Position numbers and translations under genes: made by a program
Notes under the pieces: model-generated
Told to the model about the DNA's origin: nothing
Seen by the model: only the letters and a program-made list of their open reading frames with translations
The model's database searches: none
From: Candidatus Pelagibacterales bacterium
GTDB lineage: Bacteria > Pseudomonadota > Alphaproteobacteria > Pelagibacterales > Pelagibacteraceae
Assembly (NCBI GenBank): GCA_016882185.1
Contig: VHCC01000025.1
Span: 1-9,404, forward strand
Length of the DNA: 9,404 nucleotides
Direction of reading: 5' to 3'
Part shown: positions 1-6,136 of the stretch, one piece after another
Layout of the letters: every line of letters begins with the position of its first letter
Numbering within the stretch: the stretch's first letter is position 1

Positions 1-1152
1 GTTGGGTCCTTTGGTGGCTCTCTTTCTTCAATGACAGCTCCACAATTAGGAGCAGAAGTAATTAAAAAAGTTTTAGAAAAATCAGAAATTAAACCTGATC
101 AAGTTGATACAGTTTACATGGGTCAAATCTTAGCTGCAGGCGTTGGACAAAATCCTGCTCGACAAGCTGCAATTCATGCAGGAATACCAGTTGAGAAAAC
201 TGCAACGACCATTAATCAATTATGCGGCTCCGGACTTGCTTCCGTTGCCTTTGGTTATAATTCAATTAAATGTGGTGATGCTAATATTGTTATCGCAGGT
301 GGACAAGAGAGCATGAGTAACGCTCCACACTTTATTAATCTAAGAAATGGAGTGAAGTTGGGCGACACTAAATTACAGGACTCAATGATCGTCGATGGAT
401 TGATGGATGTTTACAATCAATATCACATGGGTGTAACAGCAGAAAACGTTGCACAAAAATTTCAAATTACAAGAAAAGATCAAGATGCTTTTGCAGCAGC
501 TTCACAAAGAAAGGCAATTGATGCAATTAAAGGAAAAAAATTTAAGGATGAAATTGTTCCTGTAACTGTCAAAGTTAAAAAACAAGAAGTTATCTTTGAT
601 AAAGATGAATATCCAAAAGATGGAACAACTATTGAAAAATTAGAAGCATTAAAACCTGCATTTAAAAAAGATGGAACAGTAACTGCTGGTAACGCATCAG
701 GTTTAAATGATGGAGCGGCGGCAGTGAGCTTGATGTCAGGCAAAACTGCAAAACAACATAGTATTGAACCTCTTGCTAAAATTGTTTCATGGGCGGTGTG
801 TGGTGTTGATCCATCGATTATGGGAACAGGTCCAATTCCAGCTTCACGTCTTGCTCTTAAAAAAGCAGGTTGGGGTGAAGATGAATTAGATTTAATCGAA
901 GCAAACGAAGCCTTTGCAGCACAAGCCATTGCAGTTAATAAAGAAATGGGCTGGACCGTTGATAAAGTTAATGTGAACGGTGGCGCCATTGCCCTAGGTC
1001 ATCCAATTGGTGCATCGGGTGCTCGAGTTTTAGTAACCCTACTTCATGAAATGATCAAAACTCATTCTAAGAGAGGACTTGCAACACTTTGCATTGGTGG
1101 CGGAATGGGAATTGCAATGTGTATCGAACGTAATTTTATTGATCATAAATAA
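1..1152 (+). CDS. phaA: Acetyl-CoA C-acetyltransferase (thiolase), 5'-truncated by window edge
   Basis: Cytosolic thiolase that condenses two acetyl-CoA to acetoacetyl-CoA or runs the reverse cleavage. The reading frame is open from base 1 and its first codons give VGSFGGSLSS, the usual thiolase N-terminal loop, so the ATG at 31 is internal and about 14 residues are missing. All catalytic residues are present, numbered from the first codon in the window: acyl-accepting Cys75 (NQLCGSG), NEAFAAQ at 302-308, His334 (ALGHPIGASG) and Cys364 (CIGGGMG). Their spacings of 259 and 289 residues equal those of Zoogloea PhaA (Cys89, His348, Cys378). Overall it resembles the short-chain biosynthetic PhaA/AtoB type rather than long-chain FadA, so atoB is an equally fair name. 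It lies 8 nt before an enoyl-CoA hydratase gene, which suggests acyl-CoA degradation. No polyhydroxybutyrate genes are visible here. Confidence 0.95.
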   Translation, partial: VGSFGGSLSSMTAPQLGAEVIKKVLEKSEIKPDQVDTVYMGQILAAGVGQNPARQAAIHAGIPVEKTATTINQLCGSGLASVAFGYNSIKCGDANIVIAGGQESMSNAPHFINLRNGVKLGDTKLQDSMIVDGLMDVYNQYHMGVTAENVAQKFQITRKDQDAFAAASQRKAIDAIKGKKFKDEIVPVTVKVKKQEVIFDKDEYPKDGTTIEKLEALKPAFKKDGTVTAGNASGLNDGAAAVSLMSGKTAKQHSIEPLAKIVSWAVCGVDPSIMGTGPIPASRLALKKAGWGEDELDLIEANEAFAAQAIAVNKEMGWTVDKVNVNGGAIALGHPIGASGARVLVTLLHEMIKTHSKRGLATLCIGGGMGIAMCIERNFIDHK

Positions 1153-1160
1153 TCCCACTA

Positions 1161-1910
1161 ATGGATTTTAAGAATATTAAAGTAAGAGCCGAAGAAGCTA
1201 TTGGCTTTGTTCAAATCGATAGAGTTGCAGATAAAAATTCTCTAAACATTGAAACCTCCAAAGAAATTCTACAAGCTCTTACTAATTTTGATCAAGACAA
1301 CGCTATTAAATGTATTGCAATTGAGGGTAATCAAAAATTATTTTCACCAGGGGCTGATATTAAAGAACTAGATTCTTTGACTAAAAATACAGCAGCAGAA
1401 AAAAAATTATTTGATGCCTTTGATGAAATTTACAATATTAAAAAACCCGTTATTGCATTAGTAGAGGGTTACGCATTGGGTGGGGGAATGGAACTTGCAC
1501 TCATTTGTGATTTTATTATTGCATCAGAAAATGCAAAGTTTTCACAACCTGAAATTAATTTAGGTTTAATACCAGGCATTGGTGGCACACAAAGATTAAA
1601 ACGATCTGCAGGCAAATATAATGCAAATTATCTATGTATGACTGGGGAAATTATTACTGCTCAACAAGCACAAAATATAGGCTTTGTTAGTGTTGTTTTA
1701 AAAGCAGATGAATTTAAAGCAGGTTCTCACAAAATATTAAAATCAATTTCAGAAAAACCCCTCTCAAGTTTAGTTGAGATTAAAAGATTAATAAATAAAG
1801 ATGCTTCATTAAAAGATGAAAGACAAACTTTTTATAAATTACTTGATAGTGAAAATAAAAAAATAGGAATAAAAAGTTTCTTTGAAAAAATAAAACCTGA
1901 GTGGAAATAG
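1161..1910 (+). CDS. Enoyl-CoA hydratase/isomerase (crotonase) family
   Basis: A 249-residue crotonase-fold enzyme, a little shorter than typical hydratases (about 255-265). It most likely adds water to trans-2-enoyl-CoA in fatty-acid beta-oxidation. The oxyanion-hole segments are FSPGADIKEL (61-70) and GYALGGGME (103-111). Both general acid/base glutamates of true hydratases are present: Glu111 (GGGME, matching Glu144 of rat crotonase) and Glu131 (QPEI, matching Glu164). This argues against a hydrolase or decarboxylase member of the superfamily. LIPGIGGTQRL follows at 136-146, as in the family. The ATG at 1161 begins 8 nt after the thiolase stop with no clear Shine-Dalgarno, so co-transcription is likely. 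No dehydrogenase or hydroxyacyl-CoA dehydrogenase domain is fused. Substrate chain length cannot be read from sequence. Confidence 0.92.
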   Translation: MDFKNIKVRAEEAIGFVQIDRVADKNSLNIETSKEILQALTNFDQDNAIKCIAIEGNQKLFSPGADIKELDSLTKNTAAEKKLFDAFDEIYNIKKPVIALVEGYALGGGMELALICDFIIASENAKFSQPEINLGLIPGIGGTQRLKRSAGKYNANYLCMTGEIITAQQAQNIGFVSVVLKADEFKAGSHKILKSISEKPLSSLVEIKRLINKDASLKDERQTFYKLLDSENKKIGIKSFFEKIKPEWK

Positions 1911-1914
1911 TTTC

Positions 1915-2802
1915 TTGTTTAAAAGTTTTGAAAAAAAATTCCAAAAAGTAAATAAGGGTAGAATTTTTTATCGTATTGGTGGTTTTGGTCCGCCATTATT
2001 ATTATTACACGGCTATCCACAAAATCATTATATGTGGAATAAAATTGCAGATACACTTGCAAAAAATTTTACGGTCATACTTCCAGATCTTAGAGGCTAT
2101 GGACAAAGTTTTGTGATCAAAGGTGATGATAAACATATTAATTATTCGAAAAGAGAAATGGCAAAAGACATGGTGCAGTTAATGGATAAAATTGGTTATT
2201 CAAAATTTTTACTTGGAGGCCATGACCGAGGCGGACGTGTTGCTCATAGACTTGCAAGAGATTACCGAGATAAAGTTGTAGCTTTAAGTGTGATGGATAT
2301 TTGTCCAACATTAGATATGTATAATGCAACGGATCAAGACTTTGCTACAAACTATTTTCATTGGTTCTTTTTAATTCAGCCAAAATTTATTCCAGAAAAT
2401 TTTATCAGCAAAGACCCAAAGACTTGGCTCAACTATTGTCTAAAAAAATGGTCAGGTGGATTTAATTTTAAAGGCGTTGAAAAATATTATTTAAAATATT
2501 TTAAAGCTTATAAAAGAATACATTCAAGTTGTGAGGATTATCGAGCAGGAGCAACTATCGATTTAGTTCACGATAAAAAAGATTTAAATAAAAAGTTAAA
2601 TATACCCTTACAAGTATTATGGGGTAAAAATGGCCGAGTAGGTAAAAAATTTAAGCCCTTAAAAGTTTGGCAAAAATGCACAACTAAAAAAGTTGAAGGA
2701 AAAGGCTTTAATTGTAAGCATTTTATTGCAGAAGAAGCTCCAAAGCAGACCTTGCAAGAGCTTGTTAAATTTTTATCAAAATATTCAAATTTTAATTACT
2801 AA
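1915..2802 (+). CDS. Alpha/beta hydrolase, haloacetate (fluoroacetate) dehalogenase type
   Basis: A 295-residue cytosolic alpha/beta hydrolase. Visible motifs: oxyanion HGYP (32-35), the nucleophile elbow GHDRGGR with Asp104, acid Asp128 (MDI), cap-domain His149-Trp150, Tyr209 in CEDYRAGA, and His269 near the C-terminus. Asp104 and Asp128 are 24 residues apart, as I recall for the Rhodopseudomonas fluoroacetate dehalogenase RPA1163 (Asp110, Asp134). The His-Trp-Tyr set corresponds to that family's fluoride-binding residues, and Arg105 and Arg108 match its carboxylate-binding arginines. The predicted reaction is hydrolysis of haloacetate to glycolate plus halide; soluble epoxide hydrolase is the main alternative. 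The start is TTG at 1915, with a weak GAGTGGA 9 nt upstream. The first in-frame ATG codes for Met40 and would delete HGYP. The gene starts 4 nt after the hydratase and overlaps the convergent regulator gene by 11 nt. Confidence 0.85.
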   Translation: MFKSFEKKFQKVNKGRIFYRIGGFGPPLLLLHGYPQNHYMWNKIADTLAKNFTVILPDLRGYGQSFVIKGDDKHINYSKREMAKDMVQLMDKIGYSKFLLGGHDRGGRVAHRLARDYRDKVVALSVMDICPTLDMYNATDQDFATNYFHWFFLIQPKFIPENFISKDPKTWLNYCLKKWSGGFNFKGVEKYYLKYFKAYKRIHSSCEDYRAGATIDLVHDKKDLNKKLNIPLQVLWGKNGRVGKKFKPLKVWQKCTTKKVEGKGFNCKHFIAEEAPKQTLQELVKFLSKYSNFNY

Positions 2803-4207
2803 CGTAGGCAGATGCGCCTCTGTTATTTAAATTAATATCTAAATTTTTATTAATTGGTGGAAAGGCTCTTTGCTGGCAGTCCATTCGAGGACAAGTCCTA
2901 CAATTTACTCCAATTGCAATTGCAGCACTTTCATCTTTTATATTTAGAGTATCCGCATAAATAAAATCTTTTGCATATTTTGCCTGACAACCTAGGCCAA
3001 TACTTAAAATACTTCGATAGATTCCATGGCGACCTATGCCTTTTTCAATAGTTCGGGCAATGCACACGTATTTTTCACCATCTGGCATTTTAGAAAGTGC
3101 GCAGTGAATTTTTCCTGGCAACATAAATGCAGAATGAATATTCCATCGTGGACAAGCTCCACCGTAACGAGGAATTTGAATACCAGATAACGATAATCGT
3201 TTTGAAATATTTCCGGCAATATCAGTTCTTAACATATGAAAAGGTATTCCTTTCATTTTAGGATCTTGCAAACAAGTTACACGATGGGCAACTTGTTCAA
3301 AAGAAACTGAAAAAGTATGCTGCAACAATTCTAAATCGTAGCGATGTTTTCTGCATTCTTCATAAAATAATTTATAAGGCATTAAAATTGCAGCGGCGGT
3401 ATAATTGATTAAAGAAATAGTTGTAAGTTTTTTTGCTGTATCAGATGGAAAGTTATAATCTTTAAGATAACCCTCAATTAATTCTAAAGCCTCAGTTTGA
3501 ACAATTTGAGCGGCACAGTAAATTTTTTTAGTATCTAAAGTTAAGTAATCAGAAAGATATAATGTTTTTTTTTCAGGAACATATCGTTTTAAGAAAAATT
3601 CATCATTTTTTGGAACAACGTCTACGACTTCAATTTTATGATTTTTTTTTAAATATTCTACTAACAAAACATGACGTGTTCTTAAATTTCTATTTACCTG
3701 ATTAAAAATTTTATTTGCATACTCTTCTAATTTTGGAAAATAATTTTGATACTCTTGCAAAAAGTCTGAAACGATTTCACCTGGAAATGTTGCTTTAGGA
3801 TTGGCTACATTTTCACCAGAAATAACCTCAAGTTTATCATAAATTTCAGAATTTTTTTTACGATAAACATCGCCTAAACGAATAAGTGCTTTTGAGATTA
3901 ATGGGTTAGTTTCTATTAAATCTTTAACCTCCAAATTAGTAATATCTAAATCTTCAAACAAATTATCACTTAATAATTCTTGTAAATCATGGACCAAATT
4001 TAAATTATCGTCCGTTGATAATTTTTTAAGATCAAGATTTAGAATTTCAGATGCTTTAATAAGTAAATCCGCACTTACTTTTCTCTTTCCAGACTCAATA
4101 AGATTTAAATAACTTGGTGAAATTTCAAGTTTTTTAGAAAGGTCTCCTTGGCTAATATTTAGCTTTCTTCTTGCTGTTTTGATCTTAAAACCGAGTTGTT
4201 TGCTCAT
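2792..4207 (-). CDS. ScfR/RamB-type XRE regulator of acetate/short-chain acyl-CoA metabolism
   Basis: A 471-residue DNA-binding regulator of the short-chain fatty acyl (ScfR, RamB, PrpR) family. Layout: XRE helix-turn-helix at about 6-62 (ISQGDLSKKLEISPSYLNLIESG at the recognition region), a linker, a decayed ImmA/IrrE (DUF955) domain at about 165-310, and a DUF2083-type C-terminal domain at about 315-455. The latter has GGACPRW (349-355), GLGC (404-407) and a Cys436-x2-Cys439-x4-Cys444 cluster ending in QQRAFPP. No HExxH motif is present where the peptidase helix should be (about 229-245), so it should not be a protease. Family members sense acyl-CoA and control isocitrate lyase, propionate or acetate genes. 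The gene is divergent from aceA across 135 bp of repeat-rich DNA, which supports that role. Its start has no Shine-Dalgarno. Its 3' end overlaps the dehalogenase gene. Confidence 0.9.
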   Translation of the reverse strand: MSKQLGFKIKTARRKLNISQGDLSKKLEISPSYLNLIESGKRKVSADLLIKASEILNLDLKKLSTDDNLNLVHDLQELLSDNLFEDLDITNLEVKDLIETNPLISKALIRLGDVYRKKNSEIYDKLEVISGENVANPKATFPGEIVSDFLQEYQNYFPKLEEYANKIFNQVNRNLRTRHVLLVEYLKKNHKIEVVDVVPKNDEFFLKRYVPEKKTLYLSDYLTLDTKKIYCAAQIVQTEALELIEGYLKDYNFPSDTAKKLTTISLINYTAAAILMPYKLFYEECRKHRYDLELLQHTFSVSFEQVAHRVTCLQDPKMKGIPFHMLRTDIAGNISKRLSLSGIQIPRYGGACPRWNIHSAFMLPGKIHCALSKMPDGEKYVCIARTIEKGIGRHGIYRSILSIGLGCQAKYAKDFIYADTLNIKDESAAIAIGVNCRTCPRMDCQQRAFPPINKNLDINLNNRGASAYVSN

Positions 4208-4212
4208 AAAAA

Positions 4213-4236
4213 TTTACAAAATTTTCAAATTGTAAA
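4213..4236. repeat. Inverted repeat TTTACAA-N10-TTGTAAA, candidate autoregulatory operator
   Basis: Perfect 7-bp arms (4213-4219 and 4230-4236) flank a 10-bp AT-rich spacer. The repeat ends only 5 bp upstream of the regulator's start codon, in its likely 5' leader. A bound dimer would block expression of the regulator gene, as in autorepression. Binding by the neighbouring XRE protein is inferred from position only. Confidence 0.5.
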
Positions 4237-4261
4237 TATAATTCTAAAATTTTTTTGACAA
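4236..4261 (-). promoter_or_regulatory. Candidate promoter of the scfR-like gene
   Basis: Read on the minus strand, TTGTCA (4261-4256, 5 of 6 with TTGACA) is followed after 15 bp by TATATT (4240-4235, 5 of 6 with TATAAT). The spacer is shorter than the ideal 17 bp. The -35 hexamer overlaps a plus-strand TTGACA at 4255-4260, so the two divergent promoters may share this DNA. The inverted repeat at 4213-4236 begins right at the -10 side. Confidence 0.35.
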
Positions 4262-4273
4262 ATTTACAAGCAT

Positions 4274-4294
4274 TTTCAACATTAATGTTTGAAA
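4274..4294. repeat. Bulged palindrome in the aceA-operon promoter region
   Basis: A perfect 12-bp palindrome, AACATTAATGTT (4278-4289), is extended by TTTC on the left (4274-4277) and GAAA on the right (4291-4294), with one unpaired T at 4290. It sits downstream of a TTGACA hexamer, where a -10 element or activator site would be expected. This may be a second operator class distinct from the TTTACAA half-sites. The function is inferred. Confidence 0.4.
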
Positions 4295-4316
4295 TTAAAT
4301 CGAATGTAAATATTGT
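4289..4316 (+). promoter_or_regulatory. Candidate promoter of the small ORF-aceA operon
   Basis: TTGAAA (4289-4294, 5 of 6) is followed after 16 bp by TATTGT (4311-4316, 4 of 6). This would start transcription near 4323 and leave a leader of about 20 nt that contains the Shine-Dalgarno. The TTGTAAA half-site at 4313-4319 overlaps this -10, which suits repression. The alternative is TTGACA at 4255-4260, a perfect -35 hexamer, but only AACATT lies 17 bp downstream. Which of the two is used cannot be decided from sequence. Confidence 0.3.
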
Positions 4317-4330
4317 AAATTTATTAACCA

Positions 4331-4337
4331 GAGAGGA
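4331..4337 (+). promoter_or_regulatory. Strong Shine-Dalgarno GAGAGGA before the 78-residue gene
   Basis: GAGAGGA lies 5 nt before the ATG at 4343. It is the best ribosome binding site in the window, where most genes have none. It is a main reason to accept the small gene as real. Confidence 0.7.
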
Positions 4338-4342
4338 TAATT

Positions 4343-4579
4343 ATGACACATAGAGAAAAACACAATATCGAAAGCAACTGCGTTTCATATAACGATGATT
4401 GCTACAATGAAACTAATAGCTACGCAGACAATGTAAAAGCTATGAATAATCTTGAGAAAAAAATTTTTACAGACGCCGTATCCTCTGTCTATAAAACAGG
4501 CCAGTCTTTTATTAATTATTTAGAGGCAAAATTATCGATGGTTAAACAAAATAATAACGGTGGATCTAATAATGCCTAA
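4343..4579 (+). CDS. Unrecognised small protein upstream of and overlapping aceA
   Basis: This codes for 78 residues that I do not recognise. The N-terminal third is polar and holds two cysteines (Cys13, Cys20) among Asn, Asp and Tyr. Residues about 33-68 look like one long amphipathic helix (from VKAMNNLEKK to EAKLSMVKQ), and the tail is Asn/Gly-rich. There is no signal peptide or membrane segment, so it is probably cytosolic. It is supported as a gene by a strong Shine-Dalgarno 5 nt before ATG, by its position between the divergent promoter region and aceA, and by an 8-nt overlap with aceA (4572-4579) that would couple their translation. It could be a partner or modulator of isocitrate lyase, or act mainly as a leader whose translation opens the aceA start. 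Neither is shown by sequence. Confidence 0.72.
   Translation: MTHREKHNIESNCVSYNDDCYNETNSYADNVKAMNNLEKKIFTDAVSSVYKTGQSFINYLEAKLSMVKQNNNGGSNNA
4558..4564 (+). promoter_or_regulatory. Ribosome binding site CGGTGGA that decides the aceA start
   Basis: CGGTGGA lies 7 nt before the ATG at 4572. An in-frame GTG at 4560 falls inside this purine-rich motif and would add only four residues, so the ATG at 4572 is the better start. Confidence 0.55.
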
Positions 4580-5846
4580 TACAACCGATACTCTAGTTAA
4601 AAATAGATTAGAAAGTTTAATTTCAAATTACTCTGAGGAGGATGTTGAAAAGCTTCGTGGAACTTTTAATGTTGAATACACAGTTTCAAAAAATTTAGCT
4701 AAAAAACTTTGGAAATTATTAAATACAGAAAAGTATATTAATACTCTAGGAGGATTATCAGGTAACCATGCCGTTCAACATGCAAAGGCTGGCTTAAAAG
4801 CCATTTATTTATCAGGCTGGCAAGTTGCAGCGGATGCAAATTCAGCAGGCGAGATGTATCCTGATCAAAGTCTGTATCCTTATGATAGCGCACCAAAATT
4901 AGTTGAAAGTATGATCAACGCTTTAATGCGTGCAGATCAAATTCAATACATGGAAGTATTGGAAGGAAAGATGGATCCAAAAAACAGTGTTGATTATCAT
5001 ATGCCAATTATTGCAGATGGAGAAGCTGGCTTTGGTGGTCCATTAAATGTATATGAACTTACTAAAAGATTTATAAAAGCAGGGGCTGCTGGAGTTCATT
5101 TTGAAGATCAATTGGCTGCAGAAAAAAAATGCGGACATATGGGAGGAAAAGTTTTAATCCCAACTCAAAATGCAATAAGAAATTTAAAAGCTGCACGACT
5201 TGCATCTAGAGTAATGAATGTTCCATTAGTAATTCTTGCAAGAACTGACGCTAATGCTGCAAAACTAATTACCAGTGATTGCGATGAGAATGACAAACCT
5301 TTCTTAACAGGCGAAAGATCCAGTGAGGGTTTTTATTATGTTAAGGATGGAATTGAGCAGGCTATTTCAAGGGGTCTTGCTTATGCGCCTTATTGCGATT
5401 TAATTTGGTGTGAAACTGCAAAACCAGATTTAAATGAAGCAAAAATATTTGCAGATGCAATTCATAAAAAATATCCAGGTAAATTGCTTGCCTATAATTG
5501 CTCGCCCTCATTTAACTGGAAAAAATATTTAACAGAAAATGAAATGCAAACTTTCCAACAAAAATTAGGAGAGATGGGTTATAAATTCCAATTTATTACC
5601 CTTGCAGGTTTTCACGTGCAAAATTATTCAGTATTTAAATTTGCACAAAGTTACAAAAAAGATGGAATGGCAGCTTACTCTAAAATTCAGCAACAAGAAT
5701 TTGAAGCTGAAAAAGAAGGTTATACTGCCGTTAAACATCAGCGAGAAGTTGGTACAACTTACTTTGATACCATCGCACAAATTATAAGTTCTGGAAAAAC
5801 TTCAACCACTGCAATGAGTGGTTCAACGGAATCTGAACAATTTTAA
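4572..5846 (+). CDS. aceA: Isocitrate lyase
   Basis: A full-length 424-residue isocitrate lyase. It cleaves isocitrate to glyoxylate and succinate, the first step of the glyoxylate shunt, which allows growth on acetate and fatty acids. Seen in sequence, numbered from the ATG at 4572: the catalytic loop KKCGH (185-189) with Cys187, metal-site IADGEAG with Asp149, WCETAKPD (279-286), the substrate-binding signature NCSPSFNW (309-316), and a C-terminal GSTESEQF of the kind usual in bacterial enzymes. The length fits the 425-435-residue bacterial class. It is the second gene after the divergent promoter region, overlaps the preceding small ORF by 8 nt, and is probably controlled by the divergent ScfR/RamB-like protein. 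No malate synthase is present in the window. A hairpin terminator follows 16 nt after the stop. Confidence 0.97.
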   Translation: MPNTTDTLVKNRLESLISNYSEEDVEKLRGTFNVEYTVSKNLAKKLWKLLNTEKYINTLGGLSGNHAVQHAKAGLKAIYLSGWQVAADANSAGEMYPDQSLYPYDSAPKLVESMINALMRADQIQYMEVLEGKMDPKNSVDYHMPIIADGEAGFGGPLNVYELTKRFIKAGAAGVHFEDQLAAEKKCGHMGGKVLIPTQNAIRNLKAARLASRVMNVPLVILARTDANAAKLITSDCDENDKPFLTGERSSEGFYYVKDGIEQAISRGLAYAPYCDLIWCETAKPDLNEAKIFADAIHKKYPGKLLAYNCSPSFNWKKYLTENEMQTFQQKLGEMGYKFQFITLAGFHVQNYSVFKFAQSYKKDGMAAYSKIQQQEFEAEKEGYTAVKHQREVGTTYFDTIAQIISSGKTSTTAMSGSTESEQF

Positions 5847-5862
5847 TTTTAGTTAATTAACT

Positions 5863-5890
5863 AAGGGCCCGATTTAATCGTCGGGCTCTT
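5863..5890. terminator. Hairpin terminator between convergent aceA and DUF2892 gene
   Basis: A 10-bp stem, AAGGGCCCGA (5863-5872) with TCGGGCTCTT (5881-5890), contains one G-T wobble and closes an 8-nt loop. It is the most GC-rich short element nearby. No long U tract follows on either strand, so it would be an imperfect intrinsic terminator, but its place between two converging genes suits bidirectional use. It overlaps the last two bases of the minus-strand gene's stop codon. Confidence 0.65.
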
Positions 5891-6074
5891 ATCGCTTACA
5901 AGTATTAATTCCAAGTAAGGAATAAAGAGTACAATTTCTAATCACTCCACTAATAATTAAACCAATAGCAAGCCAGCCCCAAGGACTGATCATTCCTAAT
6001 GCCGTAAAAGTTATAATAATTACTCCAGAAGTAATTCTTAAAACTCGATCGATGGTTCCAACATTCACTTTCAT
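5889..6074 (-). CDS. DUF2892 (YgaP-like) small inner-membrane protein
   Basis: A 61-residue protein of the DUF2892/YgaP-like transmembrane family. The N-terminal signature NVGTIDRVLRI (4-14) is followed by two hydrophobic helices at about 13-28 and 32-46, split by a short SPWGW turn. The C-terminus NCTLYSLLGINTC carries two cysteines, the typical family ending. In YgaP this segment anchors a rhodanese domain, but here it stands alone, as is common, and its role is unknown. The start is ATG at 6074 with TAGGA (6085-6081) 6 nt upstream. It is divergent from umuD over only 62 bp, and that gap contains the SOS operator, so it may share damage control. It converges on aceA with a hairpin between them. 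Confidence 0.85.
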   Translation of the reverse strand: MKVNVGTIDRVLRITSGVIIITFTALGMISPWGWLAIGLIISGVIRNCTLYSLLGINTCKR

Positions 6075-6087
6075 TTTTAATCCTACG

Positions 6088-6116
6088 TTGACTTCAGTAT
6101 ACTGATTAGTTAGAAC
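6088..6116 (+). promoter_or_regulatory. Predicted umuDC operon promoter
   Basis: TTGACT (6088-6093, 5 of 6 with TTGACA) is followed after an ideal 17-bp spacer by TAGAAC (6111-6116, 4 of 6 with TATAAT). The -10 hexamer contains the first GAAC of the LexA box, so repressor binding would exclude RNA polymerase. Transcription would begin near 6123, leaving a leader of only about 14 nt before the umuD ATG, with no Shine-Dalgarno. Confidence 0.55.
6094..6105. repeat. 12-bp perfect palindrome TCAGTATACTGA in the divergent SOS promoter region
   Basis: The palindrome lies inside the spacer of the predicted umuD promoter. Being symmetric, it offers a TATACT -10-like hexamer on both strands. On the minus strand (6101-6096) this would suit the DUF2892 gene, with a weak TTGTTT 16 bp upstream inside the LexA box. 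It could also be a second protein site. Both readings are inference. Confidence 0.35.
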
Positions 6117-6127
6117 GAAACAAGAAC
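6113..6127. promoter_or_regulatory. LexA operator (SOS box) GAAC-N7-GAAC
   Basis: A perfect GAAC-N7-GAAC direct repeat (6113-6116 and 6124-6127) is the established alphaproteobacterial LexA binding motif. It ends 9 bp before the umuD start and overlaps the predicted -10. The location before a known SOS gene pair makes chance occurrence unlikely. It predicts LexA repression of umuD, umuC and probably the photolyase gene. Confidence 0.88.
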
Positions 6128-6136
6128 AAATTATTC

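Larger units (their letters stand above)
4208..4342. promoter_or_regulatory. Divergent regulatory region between scfR-like gene and the aceA operon
   Basis: This 135-bp region is the longest non-coding stretch in the window and must hold both divergent promoters. It contains several copies of a 7-bp half-site: TTTACAA at 4213-4219 and 4263-4269, TTGTAAA at 4230-4236 and 4313-4319, and a near copy ATGTAAA at 4304-4310. The first and second form an inverted repeat with a 10-bp gap. The last two are direct repeats 9 bp apart. AT-rich symmetric half-sites beside a RamB-like gene are typical of its operators, but assigning them to this protein is inference. AT-rich DNA also raises the chance of random copies. 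Confidence 0.6.

Noticed and set aside
480..989. Long minus-strand open frame (169 codons) antisense to the thiolase gene
   Set aside because: The plus-strand frame encodes a thiolase with every catalytic residue. The antisense product has no recognisable domain and its openness follows from the codon use of the real gene.
2138..2329. Minus-strand open frame of 63 codons inside the dehalogenase gene
   Set aside because: It lies wholly within a gene with clear motifs, and has no supporting ribosome binding site or family match.
2800..2830. Possible terminator at the dehalogenase/regulator junction
   Set aside because: Only a 4-bp AGGC/GCCT stem is present, inside coding sequence, with no T tract.
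3034..3219. Minus-strand open frame of 61 codons inside the regulator gene in another phase
   Set aside because: It is a shadow of the DUF2083-region coding sequence, and the real frame carries the conserved cysteine motifs.
4560..4571. GTG at 4560 as the aceA start
   Set aside because: It falls inside the purine-rich ribosome binding site for the ATG at 4572 and would add only four residues.
5602..5787. Plus-strand open frame of 61 codons inside aceA
   Set aside because: It lies out of phase with the isocitrate lyase C-terminal coding region, and its product is a low-complexity Lys/Leu-rich string.
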